Translations under genes and position numbers: made by a program
From: Nitrososphaerota archaeon
GTDB lineage: Archaea > Thermoproteota > Nitrososphaeria > Nitrososphaerales > Gagatemarchaeaceae
NCBI GenBank assembly: GCA_003135575.1
Contig: PLCG01000065.1
Span: 7,367 to 22,052, forward strand
Direction of reading: 5' to 3'
Length of the DNA: 14,686 nucleotides
Shown here: piece after piece, positions 1-6,707 of the stretch
How positions within the stretch are numbered: position 1 is the stretch's first letter
How the letters are laid out: each line of letters begins with the position of its first letter
The notes under the pieces: generated by a model
The model's database searches: none
Told to the model about the DNA's origin: nothing
The model's input: the letters and a program-made list of their open reading frames with translations, nothing else

Positions 1-1
1 A

Positions 2-568
2 CACGTGGCGGGAGTGGAGCTCAACCTGAGTTCGCCAAACACGCCGTCCCTCCGAGACCTACGGGAGCCGCCGGCCTTCGCCGAGCTCGCCCAGCGCCTG
101 AGCGACGCGAAGGACAAGCCCTCGTATCTCAAGATACCTCCCTACGTGGATGAAAACGAATTCAAGGACACGATGCTCCTCGTGAAGAAATGGGAAGACT
201 TGGGATTCGAGGGCGTCACGGCATCGAACTCGATGCGGATTCCCGACGAGCGGATGGCGATAGGGACCGGGGGCTACAGCGGCCCGCCCCTCATCGAGCA
301 CACGAAGGCCGCCGTGGAGAAGATCCGGAAGTCCGTCGACAGCTCATTCGAGATCAACGCAGTCGGAGGAATCAGCAGCCCGACCGACGCCGCAGCTCTC
401 CTAGGGATGGGCGCGACGACCGTCCAGCTCTTCACCGCGCTCGTCTATCAAGGGCCTGCCCTTGTGAAGAGCATCATCACGGATCCGGGGGTGAGGCAGG
501 TCATCGACGCGAGGAGCAGCTCGACGTTGTCAGAGCCTCCCCCAAAGGCTACCAAGAAACGCGGCTAG
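2..568 (+). CDS. pyrD: Dihydroorotate dehydrogenase, class 2-like, C-terminal part (5' end outside window)
   Basis: This is the flavin-binding barrel enzyme that oxidises dihydroorotate to orotate in pyrimidine synthesis. The reading frame is open from the window edge, so the N-terminus is missing, and the GTG at position 5 is an internal codon. The visible part begins with LNLSSPNTP, the conserved active-site segment. The second Ser is where quinone-dependent class 2 enzymes carry the catalytic base and class 1 enzymes carry Cys. Further on are a GGYSGPPL loop, a VGGIS phosphate/FMN-binding segment and a GATTVQLFTALVYQGP segment, all in family order. The last ~20 residues (RSSSTLSEPPPKATKKRG) are a polar tail beyond the barrel. 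The gene converges on the cupredoxin gene with only three bases between the stop codons. The family call is firm. The class 2 assignment rests on the Ser and on the missing N-terminus being consistent, so it is less certain. Confidence 0.87.
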   Translation, partial: HVAGVELNLSSPNTPSLRDLREPPAFAELAQRLSDAKDKPSYLKIPPYVDENEFKDTMLLVKKWEDLGFEGVTASNSMRIPDERMAIGTGGYSGPPLIEHTKAAVEKIRKSVDSSFEINAVGGISSPTDAAALLGMGATTVQLFTALVYQGPALVKSIITDPGVRQVIDARSSSTLSEPPPKATKKRG

Positions 569-571
569 GCC

Positions 572-1150
572 CTACCCGCTCAGGACGGTGATGGTCCCCT
601 TCATCCACTCGGGGTGCCACATACAATAGTAGTGGTAGACTCCCGGTGTCGTGAACTTGATCGTATAGGTCTCGTTCGTCCCGAGGATCAAGTCGACTTG
701 CGTCCCGCCGCTAGGGACGACGTCCGTCACCACGGTGTGCTGGCTAAGGTTGTCTTGGTTGATCCAAGTCACCGAGTTGTTCACGCCTACCTTCACCTTG
801 ACGTTCGCGGGGACGTAGTTCTCGCTCTGATTGTGGGCGATTCCCTTCGGTATGATGATCAGCGTCGTGTTGAAGAAAAGACCCGTCTTGAATCCAGGGA
901 CGGTCGACGTCACGGTCACCGTCTGAGGGACGGTGGCCGAGCCGGAAGTGAACAGGGTCTGAGTGGACGTGACCGTCGATGCTAACGTCTTCGTTATCGT
1001 CGTAGGCGATATCAGCTGCGACACGATCGTCGTCAGGTTGTTCGACTGCTGGCTGAGTGACTGGTTGAAGTAGACTCCTTCCGCGAGCGCCGCGACGAGC
1101 AGGGCCACGGCGACGCCCACGAATATCTTTGAGGAGATTCCTCTTCTCAA
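572..1150 (-). CDS. Membrane-anchored blue-copper (plastocyanin/halocyanin-like) protein
   Basis: A 192-residue extracytoplasmic electron carrier. Residues 8-28 form an N-terminal membrane anchor or uncleaved signal. Residues 30-85 are a Ser/Thr-rich stalk likely to be glycosylated, and residues 95-192 are one cupredoxin domain. The type 1 copper ligands are visible: H138 (QHTV), then C176, H179 and M183 in YYCMWHPEWM, a C-x2-H-x3-M loop. The start is TTG. It is chosen because a TATA box (TTTAATATA on this strand) lies about 27 bases upstream, as expected for a leaderless mRNA, and because the anchor follows at once. The gene is divergent from the ZIP-like permease and converges with pyrD. 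It probably passes electrons to or from a membrane respiratory complex; the partner is not identifiable here. Confidence 0.85.
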   Translation of the reverse strand: MRRGISSKIFVGVAVALLVAALAEGVYFNQSLSQQSNNLTTIVSQLISPTTITKTLASTVTSTQTLFTSGSATVPQTVTVTSTVPGFKTGLFFNTTLIIIPKGIAHNQSENYVPANVKVKVGVNNSVTWINQDNLSQHTVVTDVVPSGGTQVDLILGTNETYTIKFTTPGVYHYYCMWHPEWMKGTITVLSG

Positions 1151-1171
1151 GTTACAATTTTGAGCGTTCTG

Positions 1172-1182
1172 CTATATTAAAG
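1172..1182 (-). promoter_or_regulatory. Archaeal TATA box for the cupredoxin gene
   Basis: On the minus strand this reads CTTTAATATAG, a near-canonical archaeal TATA box. Its centre is about 27 bases upstream of the TTG start at 1150, so transcription would begin at or next to the start codon. Confidence 0.6.
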
Positions 1183-1262
1183 ACTATTTCGAAATGAAAG
1201 GTCGTTGACTGGCGAAGCGCTGAGCCGAAAGGCGTAAAACCATTTCCCGGAAGAGACGGACG

Positions 1263-2063
1263 ATGATTGAATTTGCCGGTGGCTTCCTAGGCTGGCTCGC
1301 CGCCACGGCAATCCCTGCCTTCATAGGAATTCTCCTTGTGACGCTCATCGGGCGACGAGTCGAGGGCAGGTATCTCGCCGCGTTCGCCTTGGGCATTTTC
1401 ATGTGGTTCTTCGTCGATACGATAGGCGGCTCGGGAAATCTGGATGTGAATGCCGGCTTCACTGGTGGCGTCGACCAAATCGCAATCTTGGCGTTGTTCG
1501 TGGTGGGCCTTCTCTTCTTCTTTTCAGTCGGCGGAGAGCAGCTCTTCTCCCCCGATTCCAACCTTGTCAAGGTCAGCCTCGCCATCCCGATGTTGGTGGC
1601 AATGGCGGCGGGGATTCATGGGTTCGGAGAGGGCACAGCGTTCGGCTCTACCGCGTCATCGACGACAAGCACCTCATTGCTCGATGCGTTCGGAGGCCTT
1701 ACGGCAGGGGTGGCCTATACTCTGCACAAGGCACTCGAGCCTATGATGATAGGTGCATGCTACGTGGTCTACTCATCCGACAGAGGCAAGAACGCTGCCA
1801 GATATCTCACCGACGTCGCGGTGCTGACAATCCTCTTCGTGGTCCCTTCGCTGATTGGCGCGACGACGGGCTACTTCGTCACCTATGACGCGACGTACTT
1901 CTTTGCCTTGGGGACTGGGACGTCTTTGTACGCGGCTCTAAGGCTCGCGAGACCGCTCTTCCTCGACCAGAAGACCTCCTCATCGAGCGAGTCCGTCAAG
2001 ATCGGCCTGTTTCTCCTCCTAGGGTTCCTTTGCATTTATCTTGCGGCCTTGTTCCACTCTTGA
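1263..2063 (+). CDS. Divergent ZIP-family-like metal permease
   Basis: A 266-residue integral membrane protein with about seven or eight hydrophobic segments. Two motifs recall the ZIP divalent-metal transporter core. HGFGEG (H119, E123) is where TM4 of ZIP proteins has HNxPEG. LHKALEP (H155, E159) is where TM5 has HExxE/HNxPE. Both keep the His-x3-Glu spacing of the binuclear metal site, but the usual Asn and Pro are changed, so this is a remote member and the substrate cannot be read. The ATG start has a possible TATA (GTAAAA near 1234-1239) about 26 bases before it. The next gene, a CuA-type protein, starts 14 bases after the stop and is probably cotranscribed, which suggests a link to copper or zinc supply for a metalloprotein. 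The alternative is another small-metabolite membrane protein. Confidence 0.6.
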   Translation: MIEFAGGFLGWLAATAIPAFIGILLVTLIGRRVEGRYLAAFALGIFMWFFVDTIGGSGNLDVNAGFTGGVDQIAILALFVVGLLFFFSVGGEQLFSPDSNLVKVSLAIPMLVAMAAGIHGFGEGTAFGSTASSTTSTSLLDAFGGLTAGVAYTLHKALEPMMIGACYVVYSSDRGKNAARYLTDVAVLTILFVVPSLIGATTGYFVTYDATYFFALGTGTSLYAALRLARPLFLDQKTSSSSESVKIGLFLLLGFLCIYLAALFHS

Positions 2064-2077
2064 GCGAGGACAAGAGC

Positions 2078-2530
2078 ATGAACCTGAGCAGACGAACCAC
2101 AGCCGTTATCCTTTTGGGCGGAGTCGCGGTTGCAGCGATTATCGGGGCCACCTACGTCGCCGATTTCGGAAGAAACAACGGCACCGCGTTGCCGCCAGGG
2201 TGTGTGAGGCCTGCTGGGGGGTTCTTGGTTGTGGCTAGCAACATGGGGTACAACGACAGCATCTCCCATGGCGCACCGTCGAAATCTTGGCCGATAATCA
2301 CCGTGCATCAGGGCCAGAACGTCACCATTGTCGTCTGCAACACGGACGTCCAGGCCCACGGTTTCCAAATCACCCATTACTTTGTCAACAGCCAAGAAAC
2401 CGTCGTCCCAGGTCAGGTGCTCAAAGTCTCATTCATCGCTGACAAGACCGGCTCTTACCTCATCTACTGCGACATATTCTGCTCGATCCACATCTACATG
2501 CAGAACGGGCTCCTCAACGTTACCCCCTAA
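2078..2530 (+). CDS. Membrane-anchored CuA-type cupredoxin, cytochrome c oxidase subunit II-like
   Basis: A 150-residue protein with an N-terminal membrane helix (residues 8-27) and a cupredoxin fold outside the membrane. H94 in AHGF and the C-terminal YCDIFCSIHIYM segment correspond to the CuA ligands of oxidase subunit II: His, then C131, C135, H138, M141. The spacing is C-x3-C-x2-H-x2-M. The usual CuA spacing is C-x3-C-x3-H-x2-M, so one residue is missing from the loop. Only one transmembrane helix is present and no oxidase subunit I gene is in the window. The ATG at 2078 is preferred over an earlier in-frame ATG at 2030, because GAGGA sits seven bases upstream of it and the earlier start overlaps the permease gene. 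It is probably in an operon with that permease. It could be a stand-alone electron carrier or a minimal oxidase subunit. Confidence 0.72.
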   Translation: MNLSRRTTAVILLGGVAVAAIIGATYVADFGRNNGTALPPGCVRPAGGFLVVASNMGYNDSISHGAPSKSWPIITVHQGQNVTIVVCNTDVQAHGFQITHYFVNSQETVVPGQVLKVSFIADKTGSYLIYCDIFCSIHIYMQNGLLNVTP

Positions 2531-2564
2531 GCCCGATTTCGACGAGTCTCGAAGGGAGTCCTAA

Positions 2565-2584
2565 CTCGCTTATCAACAAGCGAG
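2565..2584. other. Perfect 7-bp inverted repeat between the CuA-type gene and the DUF72 gene
   Basis: CTCGCTT and AAGCGAG flank a six-base loop. There is no following T-run, so it is a weak terminator candidate. The left arm runs into CTTATC, which lies about 29 bases before the TTG start of the DUF72 gene and may be that gene's TATA element. It could therefore be an operator instead. Confidence 0.4.
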
Positions 2585-2600
2585 CCGACGTATCCGTGCT

Positions 2601-3434
2601 TTGGCCGATGTCCGCCTTGGGACTTCAGGATGGTCTTACAAGGAGTGGGAGGGGCCTTTCTACCCCAAGGGCGAGAAGAAGAAGCTCACGTATTACTCCA
2701 AGTTCTTCAAAACTGTAGAGATCGACTCTACCTTCTACGGATACCCGAGCCAGGGAATGGTCCTCGGCGCAACCAAGAGCACTCCGCCCGATTTTGTCTT
2801 CAGCGCCAAGCTCCCGAAGCTCATCACGCATGAGAAGACCCTCGACCTTGAGAAGGGCGTCAAGGACGACCTTTACAGGTTCCTACATCTCATGAAGCCG
2901 CTGATCGAGGATGGCAAGCTCGGCCCCCTGCTGATCCAGCTGCCCCCGAGCTTCTCCTACTCATCCGGGTTCAGCAAGCTCCGGGGATTCCTCGGCGCTC
3001 TTCCCACTGACGTCTCCTTCGCCGCCGAGTTCCGCAACAAGTCTTGGCTGGGGAAGGGCGACGCGGTCGATTTGCTGCGCAAGCACAACGTCGCCATGAC
3101 GATGGTCGACGAGCCCCTCCTTCCTCCTGACACCACCACGACGGCGGACTTTGCCTTTGTGAGGTGGCACGGACATGGCGAGCGGCCTTGGTACAACTAC
3201 AGATACAAGGAAGAGCAGCTTCAGGGATGGACCAAGAAGGTGGAGACGATTGCCGCAAGGACCAAGAAGGTCTACGGATACTTCAACAACCACTTCCGGG
3301 GTTATGCGATCGAGAACAGCCTCCAGATGATGGATCTGTTGGGCTCGGCGAGTGCGGACCAGCGGAAGCTGCTGGACCAGGTCACTAAGCGAATCGACGC
3401 GGGATTCAACAAGGAGCAGCAGACTCTTGTCTGA
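2601..3434 (+). CDS. DUF72 (YecE-family) TIM-barrel protein
   Basis: A 277-residue soluble protein of the widespread DUF72/YecE family, whose biochemical role is not established. Family hallmarks are in order: RLGTSGWSYKEWEGPFYP at the N-terminus, the VEIDSTFYGYP segment, KLPKLITHEK, the LIQLPPSF strand, AAEFRNKSW, then the FAFVRWHGHGE segment and YGYFNNHFRGYAIENS near the C-terminus. Length matches the family. The start is TTG, because no ATG or GTG precedes the conserved RLGTSGWSY segment in frame. CTTATC upstream fits a TATA box for a near-leaderless transcript. Neighbours give no functional clue. Confidence 0.92.
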   Translation: MADVRLGTSGWSYKEWEGPFYPKGEKKKLTYYSKFFKTVEIDSTFYGYPSQGMVLGATKSTPPDFVFSAKLPKLITHEKTLDLEKGVKDDLYRFLHLMKPLIEDGKLGPLLIQLPPSFSYSSGFSKLRGFLGALPTDVSFAAEFRNKSWLGKGDAVDLLRKHNVAMTMVDEPLLPPDTTTTADFAFVRWHGHGERPWYNYRYKEEQLQGWTKKVETIAARTKKVYGYFNNHFRGYAIENSLQMMDLLGSASADQRKLLDQVTKRIDAGFNKEQQTLV

Positions 3435-3469
3435 TGCCGCAAGCCCCGACGACGCTCGCTTTGCTTAGG

Positions 3470-3476
3470 CTTTATC
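3470..3476 (+). promoter_or_regulatory. TATA-like element (CTTTATC) for the gene at 3502
   Basis: CTTTATC is centred about 29 bases upstream of the GTG start at 3502. This matches the leaderless pattern seen at several other genes in the window. Confidence 0.45.
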
Positions 3477-3501
3477 TAGCTGCGACGCCAAAACTCAGAA
3501 C

Positions 3502-3951
3502 GTGAGGACGAGGCTGATAGTCCTGGGACTGGTCGCCGTGGCGGGTATAGTCGCAGCGCTCGCGCTCGCCCCGACTTACGCGCCCTCGTTCCCGTCGCCT
3601 TTCTCTTCTCCCGCCCGTCCCAGCCCCAACGTCTATGTCGTGATGGGGCAGAGCTCGTGCACCGCGCACCAGAGCAACTTCAACTGCACGCTCGTGCTGT
3701 CGACGAGCGCAGGGCAGATCAACGCTTCTGACATCGCCTCCGTCAAGATAAACGGGACGGCAGCCCAGATATCGGGGCTGACAGCTTCCCAGGACTCCAT
3801 ATCGGTGAACGCTGGCATCAGTATCGTCGCGATAAAGGGAGGGATCAACGACGTAAGCAACGTGCCCCCCGTCACGATAGGCGAGGTCGTCGTCTACCTC
3901 AAGGACGGGACCACTGTCTCCGCGACCTTGCCCGGCCAGTATGCTGAGTGA
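3502..3951 (+). CDS. Small secreted or membrane-anchored protein of unknown function
   Basis: A 149-residue protein I do not recognise. Residues 4-24 form a signal sequence or anchor, followed by a Pro/Ser-rich linker (26-42). The rest is a compact domain with alternating beta-type hydrophobic runs, several Asn-x-Ser/Thr sites and two cysteines (C53, C62) that could form a disulphide outside the cell. No copper ligands or enzymatic motif is seen. The start is GTG, supported by the TATA-like CTTTATC about 29 bases upstream. The gene converges on the two-domain cupredoxin gene with 44 bases between the stops. Confidence 0.65.
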   Translation: MRTRLIVLGLVAVAGIVAALALAPTYAPSFPSPFSSPARPSPNVYVVMGQSSCTAHQSNFNCTLVLSTSAGQINASDIASVKINGTAAQISGLTASQDSISVNAGISIVAIKGGINDVSNVPPVTIGEVVVYLKDGTTVSATLPGQYAE

Positions 3952-3995
3952 GGTCGCGATTCTCTCCGGAAGGCGGCCCACTCAGCCATACCCGA

Positions 3996-4955
3996 CTACT
4001 TGCCGGCTTTCACAATCACAGTGGCTGTCATCCACGGGTGGTACACGCAGTGATACTGGTATGTCCCTGGGGTCGTGAAGGTGAAGGTGAACGACTGACC
4101 TTGAGCCACGTTGCCCGAGTCGAAGCTGGCGTCGTTCGCGGTGACTGTGTGCGGGGCGTTGTCGTTGTTGACCCACTCTATGGTGCTGTTGACGCCCGCA
4201 ACCACCGTGATCGGGTCAGGCAGGTAGGCCTTGCCGATTGACGTGTTCGAGCCCGAACCCTGGACCATGCTGACTGTGACCGTCGAGCCTCCCGACGCCC
4301 CCGAGTGACCAGCTGACGCCTTTGCGCCGTAGGCTGCGTTGGGGAGCACCGTCAAGTAACCTATCATCCCGACTTGGGCGTGGTAAGTGCAGACGAATTC
4401 GAAGACGCCCGCGTACTTGGCGACGAAAGTGTACACCGCCGTCACGTTCCCTGGCTCACCGGTTACTATGACTCCGGGGGTGTTGTTTGTCGCGTTTGTC
4501 GTGAAAGTCTGCTGAGTCAGGTCGTTGATGAGCCCAGGCACCGTTGCGTTGATCACGATGTTGTAGGGAGGCCCGATCACTAGGTCGTGGGCGACGGTGT
4601 CGTTGTCAATGAGGGTGAATACGATCGTGTCCCCCTGGTTGACGACGGGGAACGCAGGCTCGAACCTGTCCTGCGCTGCAGCAGCACTCTTGTACCAGGT
4701 CTCCCATATCTGTCTGACCGTCGTAGTCTGGTTCATGAGTGGCAAAGTGCCTGTCGCGACTGCGCCGGTTGAGCCACGTGAACCAGCCCCGATGCTAGTT
4801 ACCTGAGACTGGAGGCTCGCTATCTGCTGAGAGTCGGCCATCGTGGCGCTGACGTACGCCAAGGTCAAAGTGCCGAACACAAGCAGAAGCGCGACCATCA
4901 GCCCTTCCACAGTCGTTATCCCCGCCTTCTTCCGTCCGCTTGTTATTAGTTTCAT
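3996..4955 (-). CDS. Membrane-anchored protein with two cupredoxin domains
   Basis: A 319-residue extracytoplasmic copper protein. An anchor helix at residues 14-36 is followed by a short coiled-type stretch (40-57). Cupredoxin domain 1 spans about 80-205 and a Gly/Ser linker about 208-228. Cupredoxin domain 2 spans about 228-319. Type 1 copper ligands are visible in both domains: H123, C189, H192, M197 (C-x2-H-x4-M, plastocyanin spacing) and H269, C303, H306, M309 (C-x2-H-x2-M, amicyanin spacing). The start at 4955 is preferred over an upstream in-frame start at 4997, which would overlap the preceding regulator and add a non-hydrophobic leader. With 4955 the gene begins five bases after the regulator's stop, so the two form an operon. 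It is a likely electron relay with two copper sites of different potential. Confidence 0.87.
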   Translation of the reverse strand: MKLITSGRKKAGITTVEGLMVALLLVFGTLTLAYVSATMADSQQIASLQSQVTSIGAGSRGSTGAVATGTLPLMNQTTTVRQIWETWYKSAAAAQDRFEPAFPVVNQGDTIVFTLIDNDTVAHDLVIGPPYNIVINATVPGLINDLTQQTFTTNATNNTPGVIVTGEPGNVTAVYTFVAKYAGVFEFVCTYHAQVGMIGYLTVLPNAAYGAKASAGHSGASGGSTVTVSMVQGSGSNTSIGKAYLPDPITVVAGVNSTIEWVNNDNAPHTVTANDASFDSGNVAQGQSFTFTFTTPGTYQYHCVYHPWMTATVIVKAGK

Positions 4956-4960
4956 CTTGA

Positions 4961-5383
4961 TCAGCGCACTCCGTTCGGGTACGAGAGGCAGAACCACTTG
5001 CTGCGGAACTTCTCGGCGACTTCCTCGTTCAGCTCAGCAGTGATCGTCGTCTCGCTAAAGTCCGAAACCACGTCGATGGTCCTAAACGAACTCCTGTAGA
5101 CGGCATGCCTCTTGCCTTCTGCGGTGACGACCAGGGTCTCTATGACAAGAACACCATCGTCGACCAGCTCGCGCGCCCTTCTGTAACACGTGCTGAGGGG
5201 CACGGCCTGCTCGAGACTGATCTCTTGGACCGTCTTTCCTCTTTCCACCGTGGACAAGAGTATCCTCTTGGAGAACTCGTCGGAAAGGGCGTTAACGGTC
5301 TTTTTTGCCAGCAATCCCGTGAGACGCACTCTTGTGTCCATCCTCCTGTTTTCGTTATTGTGAAGTGTTGTTACCTGCGCCAC
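4961..5383 (-). CDS. Winged-helix transcriptional regulator (ArsR-like fold) upstream of the cupredoxin
   Basis: A 140-residue protein. Residues about 30-80 form a winged helix-turn-helix: the segment around FSKRILLSTVERGKTVQEIS is followed by VPLSTCYRRARELVDDGVLVIE, a recognition helix and wing. The C-terminal half (VYRSSFRTIDVV... to the end) is a beta-rich extension common in archaeal one-component regulators. No clear metal-binding cysteine cluster is present. The GTG at 5383 is preferred because a TATA box (CATATAT on this strand, 5411-5420) lies about 32 bases upstream. The in-frame ATG at 5341 is an alternative, but its AGGAGG directly touches the ATG. It is cotranscribed with the two-domain cupredoxin and is a plausible controller of it. 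Ligand unknown. Confidence 0.78.
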   Translation of the reverse strand: MAQVTTLHNNENRRMDTRVRLTGLLAKKTVNALSDEFSKRILLSTVERGKTVQEISLEQAVPLSTCYRRARELVDDGVLVIETLVVTAEGKRHAVYRSSFRTIDVVSDFSETTITAELNEEVAEKFRSKWFCLSYPNGVR

Positions 5384-5410
5384 GTTTCATCGTCAGCAAC
5401 CCCCCTTAGG

Positions 5411-5420
5411 CGATATATGA
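5411..5420 (-). promoter_or_regulatory. TATA box for the winged-helix regulator-cupredoxin operon
   Basis: The minus strand reads TCATATATCG here, about 32 bases upstream of the GTG start. The leader would be only a few bases long. Confidence 0.5.
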
Positions 5421-5432
5421 CGAGGGCGTACC

Positions 5433-5481
5433 GATTGCAAGTCAGTTGCGCAATTGTATCCGGATGCAGTGAATTGCAATT
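5433..5481. repeat. Cluster of TTGCAA-type palindromes between divergent genes
   Basis: Within 50 bases there are GATTGCAA (5433-5440), the palindrome TTGCGCAA (5446-5453) overlapping CAATTG, and the ten-base perfect palindrome AATTGCAATT (5472-5481). A related inverted repeat, TATTGC-N8-GCAATA, recurs at 6129-6148. The cluster lies between the divergently transcribed winged-helix and ribbon-helix-helix genes and could be an operator array. This is a visual observation only. Confidence 0.4.
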
Positions 5482-5538
5482 CTCGCGACCTATTTGAGGC
5501 TAGAAGCTCAGCAGACATGAGGACTGCCTTTCGAAAAT

Positions 5539-5547
5539 CTTATAATG
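5539..5547 (+). promoter_or_regulatory. TATA box for the ribbon-helix-helix gene
   Basis: CTTATAATG is centred about 26 bases before GTG 5569 and 37 before CTG 5580. It would place the transcription start close to 5569. Confidence 0.5.
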
Positions 5548-5579
5548 CCAATGCGGTTTCAATTGACCGTGCTTAGGGC

Positions 5580-6095
5580 CTGAAAGAGAAAACAGTAACC
5601 ATCTCATTCCGCATCAGCGAAAACGCGTTCAAAGCGCTCCAAAATGACGCAAAAAAGAACAATATAAGCCTCAATACCCTCGCAAATCAGCTTTTCATGA
5701 CATACGCTGACTATGACAGGTTCCTCCAGAAATTCCACATGATCAAGATATCCGGCCCTACCTTCAAGCGCATCCTGAACGCGGCGACCAAAGAGGCGAT
5801 AGTCGAGGCAGGAAAGAACGCTGGCGCCAGCGTTCCGCAGAGCTTCATCCTCGCCAAGATGGGCGAGATTGACGCGACCAGCGCAGTAGAATACCTCAGG
5901 CTCATGGGCGCGTATGCGAACCTCTTCGACTACAGTCAAGTCGCTCCCACGGGGAGGAACTCGATAACCCTCACCCACGACCTTGGGCTCAACGGGAGCT
6001 TGTTCCTCACGAGCTACGTCGAGTCCCTCTTCAAGTCCGCAGGAAAGATTGTGAAAATCAGCCAGTATGAGAACGGAATCACGGTCGAACTCTAG
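5580..6095 (+). CDS. Ribbon-helix-helix DNA-binding protein with archaeal C-terminal domain; start codon abnormal
   Basis: The ATG at 5697 would give 132 residues, but the same frame is open upstream to 5577. That stretch encodes a clear ribbon-helix-helix motif: TVTISFRISENAFKALQ, then KKNNISLNTLANQLF. The full product is about 171 residues, with the RHH at about 4-42. A C-terminal domain (about 50-171) contains YDRFLQKFHMIKIS, SFILAKMGEID and SLFLTSYVESLFKSAGK; from memory it resembles a family common in Thaumarchaeota. No ATG, GTG or TTG exists in frame between 5577 and 5697, so CTG 5580 is given as the tentative start. A GTG at 5569, exactly at leaderless distance from the TATA, is one base out of frame and ends at a TGA at 5581. 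A one-base indel, in nature or in the assembly, is therefore likely. Confidence 0.7.
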   Translation: MKEKTVTISFRISENAFKALQNDAKKNNISLNTLANQLFMTYADYDRFLQKFHMIKISGPTFKRILNAATKEAIVEAGKNAGASVPQSFILAKMGEIDATSAVEYLRLMGAYANLFDYSQVAPTGRNSITLTHDLGLNGSLFLTSYVESLFKSAGKIVKISQYENGITVEL

Positions 6096-6128
6096 CCTGG
6101 ATGGGCGACGAGAATTTCAACCGTGCTT

Positions 6129-6148
6129 TATTGCAAATAACCGCAATA
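6129..6148. repeat. Inverted repeat TATTGC-N8-GCAATA
   Basis: The six-base arms lie just downstream of the ribbon-helix-helix gene and upstream of the small alpha-beta gene. They share the ATTGC core with the cluster at 5433-5481, so it may be an operator for the same regulator. Confidence 0.35.
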
Positions 6149-6196
6149 GGTACGTCCCCATGATATAGGCTCCTCGCTATCTGAATCGCGAGTTAA

Positions 6197-6421
6197 TTGA
6201 GGAGCAACGAGGGTAGCGTCCTGATAATCACCGTCGGAGAGGTCGATAACGTCGAGGACGTGAAAGAGCGTATCGCCGACATCAGAGGCGTAACTGCGAC
6301 GGAATACAGCTACCTCACGCATAAGCTCCAGGTCAGATTTCAAGGGAACCAAGCAAGGCTCCAGGAAATTGATCTAGAAATCAAGCGGCTGTTGCAAGGC
6401 AAGAACAGAGTCCGCCAATGA
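6197..6421 (+). CDS. Small alpha-beta protein of unknown function (HMA/ACT-like fold pattern)
   Basis: A 74-residue protein. The secondary-structure pattern is beta (SVLIITVG), helix (VEDVKERIADIRG), beta (VTATEYSYL), beta (KLQVRFQG), then a long helix (ARLQEIDLEIKRLLQ), which recalls ferredoxin-like folds such as HMA or ACT domains. It lacks the CxxC metal site of HMA proteins and ends after the last helix, so metal binding is not supported. The TTG start is supported by a TATA-like GATATA (6163-6168) about 31 bases upstream. No operon partner is clear, since what follows is a decayed gene. Real coding is likely but not certain given its size. Confidence 0.5.
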   Translation: MRSNEGSVLIITVGEVDNVEDVKERIADIRGVTATEYSYLTHKLQVRFQGNQARLQEIDLEIKRLLQGKNRVRQ

Positions 6422-6479
6422 CGATGAAATCCCCTTCTCAGGCCAGGCGAGCGTCGAAAGAGGCGCCTGCATATCCAAG

Positions 6480-6707
6480 AACCACCAAAGGATCGTCCTG
6501 GCCTATGACGGGTACGACAACGCGATGAAGGCTCTCGAACGCGCGATTTCCCCGGCAATAGCGCAGAAGGCCGCGCTGCGGATAGTTGTCGCGGCGAACA
6601 CAATTATGCCTGTCTATGTCGCGACCGCCCCGACCGTCGTAGAGATGCCTACCCGACGCTTCTCGAAATTCAAACGCATTCGACATATTGTTTGTAATGG
6701 AGCTTAA
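6480..6707 (+). pseudogene. Universal-stress-protein-like remnant
   Basis: The frame reads RIVLAYDGYDNAMKALERAI, then AALRIVVAANTIMPVYVATAPTVVEMP, then a short basic tail and a stop. The first part matches the N-terminal strand, the D-G-x-D-N nucleotide-loop start and helix 1 of UspA-fold proteins; the second recalls their second strand. A full protein is about 140 residues and needs a C-terminal G-x2-G-x9-G(S/T) loop, which is absent. There is no ATG, GTG or TTG before the first strand; the first available ATG (6525) would remove it. I read this as a truncated, decayed copy. A short novel protein starting at 6525 is the alternative. Confidence 0.42.

Noticed and set aside
2560..2573. CCTAACTCGCTTAT before the DUF72 gene as another copy of the palindrome
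   Set aside because: The right arm does not match, and the TATA-like element overlaps it instead of following 7-10 bases later. It is better explained by the local hairpin and TATA.
3472..3981. 169-codon minus-strand frame opposite the small secreted protein
   Set aside because: The Arg- and Asp-rich product has no recognisable domain, and the plus-strand frame has a signal sequence and a TATA box at leaderless distance.
4956..4997. Earlier in-frame start for the two-domain cupredoxin
   Set aside because: It would overlap the regulator gene's end and put a non-hydrophobic stretch before the anchor. The start at 4955 fits an operon gap of five bases.
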